In this document: piece after piece, positions 8,848 through 18,496 of the stretch
Position numbering within the stretch: position 1 is the stretch's first letter
Layout of the letters: every line of letters starts with the position of its first letter
Source of the DNA: Copromyces sp. CBS 386.78
Taxonomy: Eukaryota; Ascomycota; Sordariomycetes; Sordariales; Sordariaceae
Direction of reading: 5' to 3'
Assembly: GCA_030685235.1 (NCBI GenBank)
Contig: MU839104.1
Coordinates: forward strand, 418,093-482,092
DNA: 64,000 nucleotides
The notes under the pieces: generated by a model
Databases searched by the model: none
Told to the model about the DNA's origin: nothing
What the model saw: the letters and a program-made list of their open reading frames with translations, nothing else
Translations under genes and position numbers: made by a program

Positions 8848-11800
8848 TCACTTCCAAGCACTCAACCCAGCCCAAGGATCCCCTCCTTGTTGCTGCTGCT
8901 GATACTGCTGCTGTTGCTGCGGCGGTTGTCCCCACCCCTGCTGCCCCTGCGGCCCCTGCTGCGCCGACCCAGGCCTTCCAATGCCCGGGTTACCCATCCC
9001 CGCGTAATACTCGTTCCCACCATAATGCACCGTCTGCTGCGGCCCCAGCGGCGGGGGGCCCGGAGGCGGCGGAGGAGGGACGAATCCTGGCGGGACGTAG
9101 CCTCCTGCCTGCGCTTGCTGCGGCGGTTGACCAGGTTGTCCACCCTGAGGATTCAGCGCCGAGGGGTTACCGTACGTCGTCAGGCTGTAAGGACGAGACT
9201 GGGCGAAGGAGGTTTGCGTCGGCGGCGGAGAGGCGGGGTGCCGGCCGGGACCGATGTTGAAGCTGGTTTGGTTAGGTGGTGGGGACGCGGGGCCCGGGAT
9301 GCGGCCGAGGGAGCTGGGGTTGTATTGTTGGTATGGCCCTTGTTGTTGGCCCGGATTGTGGGCGATTTGCGTAGCTGGCGGCGAGGCGGGATACTGGGTG
9401 GAAAAGTTGGCCTTTTGGTAAGCGGACAGTGGTGTGTTGGAGACGGCTGCCGGAGCGAAGGATAAGGGAGCGGGTGTAGGTCGGCCTCCTGATCCCGATG
9501 AGGGCTTGGGGGAGGTCGGTGATGGGTCCATGGATATACGCTCCATGAGGCTCCTCAACCGCTCTTGTTCCAGCGCGGCGTGGGAGCTCTTGTTGGCAGC
9601 CCGGTCCTGCTCGATCTGGTTGAGAAGCTGGGCACCCTCCGCTCTACGGTTGTTGACGAAAGCCTCTACGTTCTTCTCCAGGCTCTCGGCCTCTTGTCGC
9701 ATATCCTTGTACCAGTTCTTAGCACTTTGCAGACCCGCCTCAAGGTCCAGGAACTCTTGGTAGGCACGCTTGTACTTGTTGATAACGGAGGCGCGCGATC
9801 TTTGTACCGACTCGTATCGGCTTTGGTCGGCACGGACTCGCTTGTCCTGAAGGAGATTGTTGAATGTCACTGTAAGCTCCCTCATAAGAGCAGCCTGCTT
9901 GTGTGAGGCTTGCACGAGGCGGTTCTGATGAGGCCTGAACTTCTCCAGTTCCTGCTGGAAGAGTTGCTGCTCATAGTTCGCAATCGACTTCTTGTTGAGA
10001 ATAAGAATCTGCGAGATATCGTCGCTATGTGCCTGTTGCTATGTCAGCTCTCGACCAACCACACACAACTCTTCCACGGTGGTCAACTTACCTTTTGCTT
10101 CAGATCCTGTAGTACCTGCAAACGCTCCTTCTTCACCAAGCTGAGCTTCTTCAGAATATCCTCCACCTTTTGGATCTGCTCAACCACACTCGGGCCACCG
10201 TCATCGAAATCGGCATCCAAGAGATTAGGCTCGACGGTGGCGGGGCTATTCGGGTTTGACTTTCGCAACTTCTTGACTGCTCTCTGGAACAACTCGTCGA
10301 TCTCTCCATGCGACGCGGCCTGGCGCATCTCGTCCAGCTCGTTTTCGTTGGCTCTGAGCTTCGTCGCAAGTTGCCCATCGCTCTTCGCCGCCACTTCCAA
10401 AGCCTCCCGATATCTCCGAATGTCGGTTCTAAGCGTAGTAGTCAACCTTGAGCTCGGCTGCTGTGTCCATTCCGCGTCGTACTTGGACCGCATCTTTTCA
10501 CACACGCTTTCCTCCATATCCAACTGCCTATTGCTCTTATCCAGTATCGTCGAAATGGCCTGCTTCTCAGTATGAAGATATTCGAAGATCTTGTGGGGGT
10601 TTTCATGATCCGCGACATCCACACACCACGTCCTGAAATCCTCGTCGGGAAGGATATCCTGGTCGAATCCTCCTTTCAAAACCTGAAGAGCGCCTGGAAG
10701 CCTGAGATAATCCAGACTAGCCGCCATCTCGCTGTTTGCGGTCTCTACCCTCTCCGTCTCCGCTCTCACCAGCTTGGCCTTCTCTTCATCGTACAAGCTA
10801 GCCGATTCGGTGACGGCAAGAGGCACAATCTTTGCGAACAGATCGGGGCCAGTAATCCGTTGAATATCCTGGCCGGCATATAGCTCGCTAACGGGAATCG
10901 GTTTCGCAGCCGGCAGCTTGGGGACCGGCGTAACGCTGGCCTCCGCAGGTACGGGTTGATGGTAGATCATGTCGTTTTCCTTGTTGAGTTCCTCCAGCTT
11001 CTCCTTGACAGTTGCAAGGTGTCTCTTGGTCGCATCTGCCAGAATGTGCCCGCAGTCGGAGGTCAGATTTGAGTTCGGAGGCACTGAGCTAGGGAAACTG
11101 TGTGCCATCTTGTTCGCTTCCTTGGCAAGGTTCTGGGCAATCTCGAGACGCGCAATGGCTACACCATACGAGTTGGCGTCCTCGTCAGCAAGGGCTTGGT
11201 AGTACTGGGCCAGCGAGTTCATGAAGTTGAGCTTGATCTGTTTTCTCTTTGTCAGTTTTGCCCTCCGATCCGCACACTTTTTCAACCGGACTCAGGGCCA
11301 ACACAACATACCTGTACCATAGACAGCCAAACTTTCTCGAAGATGGCTTTGGTGACGTTTTCCTGAACGCCCTCAACAGCCTGGGCGTAGAGAGCAGCTG
11401 CCTGGCTAGACAACTTGGCGAGCAGACCATTCTTCTTCTGATCAGCAATCTGCTTCTCAAGGAAGACCTCCTGCGCCTGGGCCAGCATGATACTGATCAG
11501 TGTCTTGACCGTTTCCCTGCTCAGATCCGAAGAGGGCGCGTGGAGGAAGTTCTCATTGATGTAGGTGAACATGCCGGCCGATGCCTGGAACGAATGGTAT
11601 GCCGTCTTGAGTCCCGCCTCCTCGGTTCGCAATTGGTGTGCCGCATGGCAGGATAGAACGGCGGAGATGTTGAAGATGATGGAGGCCTTTTCAAAAGCGA
11701 GCGAGTGTTGCGCTGTGGGCTTGTGGGTGAAAGCGTCGAACCTACAGAATCAGCAGATGGTTAGAACCAAAGTGTCCCTCCCGCATTTGTTCAACCGTGC

Positions 11801-12094
11801 TGGGAGAGGATAATACCATGTAAATGAGATCTTGATGTTCTTCTCGTCCACCGGAAATCTCAGGTCCAAAAGTTCGAGCTGGCCATAGTAGCGATAGAGC
11901 AGGTCCCTTCCGGACGTGCTGTCCTTCCCGGCGCCTCGCATATCCTGGCGTAACCTGTTCAGGGTCGCGCATTCTTCGGCATAGCGCTCCGGGTCATCGC
12001 CGTACGTGTTCTGGATGTAGTTCTTGAGGGGAGCAACCCAGTCGATCTCGTTTGTGGCCTTGAGAGGCACCGAGACCATGGGCGCCTGCACCAT
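8848..12094 (-). CDS. bro1: Vacuolar protein-sorting protein Bro1 (ALIX family, ESCRT-associated)
   Basis: Minus-strand exons 12094-11817, 11741-11312, 11237-10092 and 10032-8848 join to 1012 residues. Bro1 binds Snf7 of ESCRT-III at endosomes and recruits the ubiquitin hydrolase Doa4 during cargo sorting into multivesicular bodies. The BRO1 domain occupies about residues 1-390 (PLKATNEIDWVAPLKNYIQ, YGDDPERYAEECATLNRLRQ, LYRYYGQLELLDLRFPV). A coiled-coil V domain follows to about 780 (for example ISQILILNKKSIANYEQQLF), then a Pro/Gln/Gly-rich tail ending DPWAGLSAWK. The N-terminus distinguishes it from the related pH-signalling protein PalA/Rim20. The ATG at 12094 matches the family start; the frame is open upstream to an ATG at 12277, but that extension is unlike the family. 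Introns are 75, 74 and 59 nt. Intron 3 has tandem acceptors 6 nt apart; the downstream one (exon from 10032) gives LKQKAHSDDISQ, the family-like junction. Confidence 0.93.
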
Positions 12095-14766
12095 GTTGGG
12101 CGATTGTGGGCGCGGCTGGATGGCGATTGGGCGTCTCGGTTCGGTAAAAACGACTCTCGAATGGGATTCGGGAATGCGGGGACAAGACAAGACGGAAGTC
12201 CCGGTCCTGCGACTTGGAATCCAATGTCTTGTGGTCGTCGTGTTGTTCCGTCCTCGTGGCGAATGATGCTTTCCCAAAGCCTGCTTCTGTTGTCGATGCT
12301 ATGTGGCACACTGGGGGAAAAGGCGGAATTGGTCGGTCGACAACAAGTTGCGAGAGGAAGAGTTGCGTGTACGTGTAAGCTTCGGGTAACAGCCCAGCTT
12401 GTGTCGTCAGAGCTCGCGTGCGGCGGAGGGGTACCTGGTACTTTGCGGACGGCGGTTGCCCTGCTCTGAACCCTGCTGTGTTGATGAACGTTGGTGGTGG
12501 CCTGGCCGTGCTGTGAAGTCGAGAACCACGGTGTGGACTTTTTCACTTTCTTGGAGAGAGGGGGAGACCCGGGGAACTGGTGAGGTGCAGCAGGCGAACT
12601 TTTTGCTTGGGCCTCCAAAGGTGGCCGGGTGGCTTGATCACTAGCGACAACAACAGTTGACAAAAGGCGTTGTTGCATGTAATGGAACAAATCCAATATT
12701 ATTTAAGGCCAACTTATTCCATGGGCGGCACCTCCAGGCCCTGTTATATGTTATAAGTATACCGTTCGACATCGATTGGCGGGCAGCAATGGGCGTGATA
12801 GGGCACCTACGGAGACGATCCCGTATAGCTTCAACGTCCCCTGTCACCGGCCGGGAATTTTCCAGCTGTGATTCAGACCTGCATATTTCTCTGATTCTGA
12901 AGAAGGAGAGATCAATGTGAAAGTGACAAGCATATGAGCTACAGTTGAAGCGAATTTTAAGTTTGCTTCATCAAAAAGCCAAGTGGAAATCGAACGAAGA
13001 AAAAAGAGGCAAAGTCAAGAGATGGAGTCCCATCTCCAACCTGGAAGTTAGCCGCCGGCTGCAGATCGCTTCAGGCATCTTCCTCACATGATCAGAGGAG
13101 GGAAAGCGGCTCCATTATAAGACCAGGGACCTTCAACACCATCCCGTCCATCTTTCCGCACCTTCTCAGTCCCTATCATCCTTCGAATGGACGGTGGTAC
13201 TTCAAAGCTCTGTGTAATCAATTATCAGGTTGTCCTGGTCCCAATCCTCCACCCAATGATTCGGGTACCCGTACAGATACAAGTGGAAGCCGGCGGCTAA
13301 GGACGCCCACTATTTGTTAGTGGGCCCCAACGGCCGAACCCCCTACCCCTCTTTTCACCTCTGGATTAGACGCGCTTCCGCCAACTTTTCTTTATTGTGA
13401 AGACAGACGAGTCCAACTTGTGGAAAGAAACCACTCACTTCCACATAAACGCGAGAAGTCAGAGTTCAAGAGAGTCAACTTTAACCGAACCTCATCTCTG
13501 TTCGTGTGTGATAACGCAAGACAGCCGCATTCAACGGATGTGAAGAGAGCCCAGAGTGAAGAACCCCGCTGTGGGGGGCTTCCTCTGTTCACTATCACAT
13601 CACATCTTGCAGCTGGCGATCGACAGGTCGCGAAAACAGCCCTCGCAACCTTTGGGTCCATACCATCCAGGAAAGGGTATCCGCCCCTCTCATTGTCCCT
13701 TTCGTTGCCTCAGGTCAACCAAGATCATCCAGCCTCGGTAGTACTGCCCGTGCCTTCTCGGATATCAAGATTAGGAACTGACTTGGAACTGAAAGACCAA
13801 CATAGTATCTACGAATCATCATCATTTTAAACATACGAAGAAAGAAAAGACCGGGAGACGCTTCACATCTTTTACCTCAAGTACGGCGGTACTCATTCAG
13901 ACATGCTCCCGGCCAGTAACCGCAACCATACTTTAAACCCATAACCACCCCCATCCCCGTCAGAGGGTTGCTTCATGATATAATTGGTCGATAACCCTTT
14001 CTCGCACTCTCTCCAGAAGCGCTCAATGGATGGTACTGGATGGTGCTTCCGGGGATGAGGCTTGCATGAAGCATCCTTTCAAAGAAATATGATTTCGGAC
14101 ACTGTGACCCTTCCTTGCTCCTCTGTCGTCAAGTGGTAGAAGAAAGAATGGTGGTGAAAACAAGGTGCGGCGAGGGCGGCGCGCGCCTCGACGGAGACGG
14201 ATGTGCGGCCAAAACTGCGGCCAGCGGCAAGCGCCGAGTGTCGTGCGTTTTAGAAAGTTGCATCATTTTGCCCATGAACGAATGGAAAAGAAAGTGTACC
14301 TGGCCTTGGCCACCTTGATATCCACTGTGACTCAGATTAGATTCATGAAAAGCAAGATCAAAGGAAGCGCTGATATGAATGTGGGTCGCTGTGATCATGT
14401 GAGAGAAGCGCCGAGACTGGGTCAGTGGGTGAGGTTATTCACACTTCACAGTCTTCGTTTACGCGAGGCTTCATGTTTCCCTTCGTATCATTTCCGTCCT
14501 CAACAACTTAGTTAACAAGCTTGTACATCGGTTTTCGTTTGTAAAAGCTTTATCAACGTATCCAAGACAGAGTGCTTGTAGTTGTGCGTGTTTCCTTCGA
14601 ATGCCTCGCTGAAGATTGCTTGTTTCAACATGCTAAAAGATACAGTGACAAAAGTAGCCGGCCTATGCCTTATATCCAATTCTGCTTCGGCCCCATCCAT
14701 TTTGTGGATGGCGGTTACCATATCGTCATCATATTCCAACATCAACTATGATGGGCCACGATCGTC
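12095..14766. other. Intergenic region upstream of bro1 and downstream of the FarA/CTF1-type gene
   Basis: About 2.7 kb between two genes read in the same direction (minus). It should contain the bro1 promoter and the regulator's 3' UTR. ORFs of up to roughly 245 codons exist on both strands, but none shows a recognisable domain, consistent codon bias or splice structure. One CCTCGG lies at 13733-13738. No tRNA cloverleaf was seen. Confidence 0.5.
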
Positions 14767-17700
14767 TTACAACTGCCTCATCAGCTCTGGGATGTCAAGA
14801 TTGAATCCTTGCGATGGGTCACTATTGATCCCAAAGAATTGGAACCTATATATTTCATCCCATGTTAGCTTCTGTTTTCATCCGAACCTAGTCCGAACGA
14901 GACAAAAAAAAAAAAAAAAAACTTACCAATCCTCAACATTAAGCGTCGAAGGAACAGGCTGTCCCTGCACCGAGCTATTACTCCAACTGTCACTCGGGCT
15001 TTGCCCGTCATTCGCTCCATTGCCGCCCATCTGCCCGTCAAAGTGGGCATTCCAGAAGCTATTAGGATTATTATTTCCATATCCTCCCTGCTGGCCCTGG
15101 CCCTGACCTGGCATGCCTCCACCAGGTTGCAGCAACCCATTACTATTATTGTTTGGCAACGGACTGCCAGCCAGGTTACGCTTAACGCCCTGTGTGTATT
15201 CAATAGGTTGATTGGGAAGCCCGCTTGGCATTTGCATCATACTGGGATCCAGGCTGGAATGCTGTTGGGTAGGTGACAGGTGGGTGAAGAGCGGCATGTT
15301 GGTACTTTCTGGGAAGAGCTGGTCGGGTTGGAAGTTCTCCCACATATTTTGTAACAGATTGGGCGAGTTTCTAGTCACCAGGTACAGATCTGGTGGAGTG
15401 GCTGGGACCGAGAAGGATGGATTGAAAGGCGTCGCGGGCCGAGTGTGCGGCCTCGAAGCTGTTCCGCCCATAAATGCATCATTCGGAGGACGATGACCGT
15501 TCTGATTATTGGGTGACGTGACAGGTGGCAGCATCGTGCTCGGCGTCGTCTCCGTCTTGGCCGTCAGACTTGGTGTTTGTGGCCTTGAGCGCTCATAGGA
15601 TTCTTGGGGCTGGGGAGTATTGACGCTGAAATCAATGGCCATCTCGTCGTATTTACGCTTCTGTTCGTGTGCACGTTGCTGGTGCTGGTGCTGGTGCTGT
15701 TGTTGCTGCTGTTGTTGAAGCTGCTGGTGCTGGTGATGTTGTTCCAGATGAGCAAGACCTTGCTGCATCCGACGGTGTCTCTTACCCGCCGCCTTCTGAA
15801 GCCTCTCTTCCAGGACCCTATTTCCAAGAATGGATTCAAAAAGGGTAAACACCATCTTGCCCACAAGCCAGACCTTGGAAACATCTTTCAGGGCGGCCAT
15901 GCATGTCCGTATTCTGTCTTGAGTAACTTGCTGAATGGAGGCAACTGGCGACCTCATCTGATATACGTGCATGATAAGCGCGGAGAAGAGACTGTAGACA
16001 ATGTACGCAGGGCAGTACCGCATCTGATGGTTAGACTGGAGGTTCTCGATAATAGAGGTGATCATAGCTGCCGCCTGGAACGCAATGTTGCGCGATGGAT
16101 AGGGCGAGTCATCAGGCCATCTGTGAGAACCACTCGGTGGCATATGTGCTCTGTGCAGGAGGCATAGGGTGGTGTAGTAATTCGAATGGAGCAACGCAGA
16201 CCAGAAGTGGTGATTCCGCATCTCCCAATAAACGATCTTTGGGCAGTTCTGGAGCCAGTCGGCAAGAGCCATATCACTGTGTGTCAGATCGATAGCATTC
16301 TTTCCCCGGCCCTTCAAGGCAACAGAATATTGCTGAGAGAGGACCAGCCCCATGATTTCGCACAGCTTGACGTATTGCAGGAAGAACTGAACGTGGATCT
16401 CATCCGGTGGGTACTCGCTTGGGCAATCCGGCTCGTCCTCGATGAAGTCGTCCTCCGTTAGCATCTCCACATCCGAGTCGTCCAGATTGATGTGGCAAGG
16501 TCGTCCCAGCGCAACAGCTGTTGATCGGTCCCTTGTGAACAGTGACCACCAAATACGCTTCCACAGCCTCTTGTCGGCTTTGCTCAACTGTGAACCCTCA
16601 ACGCTCCTATGCATGCCAGAGCCCTGTGCGACAATGGTAGCAACACGACTCCAGTAGAAGACGTTCTTGGTGACATCCTCAGGGCCTTCCCAGTACCAGC
16701 CCATCAAGAGGAGTGACTGAACAATGGTGACCCGATCGTCTTCGTAGCCCGCTTCGTACAAGGCTTTGGCTCGCTTGTAGAAGGTAAGGGCAGCAGGCGC
16801 TGCAGAACCATTCGCATCCATCAGCTGGGGGTTGGTGCAGACTCGAGAACCGGCGAGAAGCATGGCCTGCAGCAGCAACAGTGACGGCGGGTTCTTGGGG
16901 TCCCTGTACTGCCGCATAAACTTGGTCCGGTTGATGACGGGGACTATGGGGTGCACCCATTGGAAGTACGACTCGATGAGCTCATCGCACAGAGACCGTG
17001 GTGGTAGCAGGAAAGCGCCTCGCTGATGAAGAATTTCGATCTCGGTACTGTCCAATTCTGACAGCCTGGCCTTGTTGCCCCGTACATGTTCCGGCAGTGG
17101 ATAGTGTACCACATCCGAGTCGCTTTGGCGGTCATGAACGAGAAGGGTGAGGTTGGAAGACTCGCCCATGTAGGCTACCCTCCCAGCCTCTGTGATAGGT
17201 GCTCTGGTGAACTTGGGCTTCATGACGAGGTTCATGTAGTTGGCCAGGGTTGCATTATCGTACTCTTCCTTTTTCGCCTGTTCCTCGACGTTGGCGGATG
17301 TAGCCGGTGTCCCCTCTTGGGTGTGATAGGCCGCGGCAGGTCGGGTGCCGGCCGGGAATGTGTTGTGTGTGCCGGCCTGGTGCGGCGACCGTTCTTCGGT
17401 GTCTCCTCGCTCACTGGGATCCGGTCAGTTGTTTGCATACAAAGGCAACCACAGGTAATGAATGAAATGACATGTAATGAAAACAGGAAGAAGGGAGAGG
17501 TTATCGGCAGCAAGCAAGGAAAAGAAGACAAGTAAATAACAAGAAGTAAAAGAACAAGCAGGTACCTGTCAGAGTCCTTGGATGGGGCAGTGGTGGTGCT
17601 TTGCGCGGCGGTCTTCTTGCGTTTAGGTGTTGGGATACGGCATTCGATGGAGAAGGCGACGCAGTTGGTGCACGGAACACCGAGGCTTGCGGCATCGCAG

Positions 17701-18352
17701 CGAACCTATAATGGACATGATGTAAGCATCCATGTCCGCTCAAAAACAAGTGATATGACAGATCCGAGGTTTGACAATTGGTTGGGAAGCTTTGCTCAAA
17801 AGAGGGCGTCGTACTTTACGGGCATGGCATGTCTACAAAGACGGGTGGTTAGCCTAGGTTTCGCATGAGAGATAACGCGATAGCCCATGAGCCGAGGCTC
17901 GAGGTTGAAATGCGGCGCAATGAGTCGCATCCCGCCAGTGGTCTCTGCCCTTTATCTGTCGGGGCACATTGCAGGGAGAGTGCCTCAGGAACTTATAAAA
18001 TAGATATTTGCAACTTACTTCGCAAGCTCGAGAGGCTCGTTGTCTTTTTTTCATTCCGAAAGATGACATGTCAGCTAAAAGGAGCTCCTGACCGTTATCC
18101 TCCCCAGCGGAATCCGGAATGCACCAACCTCCTGAAACTCATATGGCCGGTTGACGTGCCCGTGGCTGTCGACGCCGCCGATGGTGGCTGCTGGCCCTGG
18201 GATTGCGCTTGCGACGGTGCTGGCGACTGCGATTGCGACTGTCTCGACTGAGTCGGCGATTGTGAGAATTGCGGTTGTGGAGGTTGCTGCTTTGGCTGAA
18301 CTACTTGTTGTCGAGTCGGCTGCGATTGTCCTTGTTGTTGTTGTTGTTGTTG

Positions 18353-18383
<31 letters not shown>

Positions 18384-18496
18384 TGGGGGTAATCCTCTTG
18401 TTGTTCTTGCTGTTGCTGAGGGGCGGAAGCAGTTGTCGGCTTCTCTGCTGGCGTTGTCGCAACCATCGTTGCTCCCTTGGTCGTGTCCATGGCCAT
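14767..18496 (-). CDS. farA/ctf1: Zn2Cys6 transcription factor of the FarA/FarB (cutinase transcription factor 1) family
   Basis: Minus-strand exons 18496-18129, 18043-18019, 17832-17815, 17705-17566, 17413-14927 and 14845-14767 join to 1038 residues. Family members are nuclear activators of fatty-acid and cutin catabolism that bind CCGAGG-type sites. The first 123 residues are Gln-rich with 18 consecutive Gln. The zinc cluster has Cys at 130, 133, 140, 149, 152 and 159 (CETCHARKVRCD ... VPCTNCVAFSIEC) and is spread over exons 2, 3 and 4; exon 3 is only 18 nt. A basic stretch (PKRKK) follows. The middle-homology (Fungal_trans) domain lies at about 317-600 (QWVHPIVPVINRTKFMRQYR, LLLLQAMLLAGSRVC, KRLWKRIWWSLFTRDR). 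A second Gln/His-rich tract and a long disordered tail follow. Intron 5 starts inside TGG|TAA, so without splicing the protein ends NVEDW; spliced, it gains 25 residues beginning FQFFGIN and ending MRQL. Intron lengths are 85, 186, 109, 152 and 81. Whether it is the FarA or FarB type I cannot tell. Confidence 0.9.
14904..14921 (-). promoter_or_regulatory. 18-U tract at the start of intron 5 (splice-regulatory candidate)
   Basis: On the coding strand the donor GTAAGT at 14926 runs directly into a homopolymer of 18 or more T. U-rich stretches directly 3' of a 5' splice site are bound by TIA-1/Nam8-type proteins that help U1 recruitment. The same donor overlaps an in-frame TAA, so splicing efficiency would decide the protein's C-terminus. 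Confidence 0.4.
18328..18387 (-). repeat. Compound CAG/CAA repeat coding polyglutamine
   Basis: A trinucleotide tract in exon 1 of the FarA/CTF1-type gene, with CAG codons then CAA codons in the coding direction, giving 18 Gln in a row. Such tracts are length-variable between strains. Confidence 0.9.

Noticed and set aside
12104..12469. ORFs on the plus strand upstream of bro1
   Set aside because: No recognisable domain or codon bias; they lie in the bro1 5' region and overlap frames of its first exon.
14512..14745. 77-codon minus-strand ORF just downstream of the regulator
   Set aside because: No family resemblance; it lies in the presumed 3' UTR of the FarA/CTF1-type gene.
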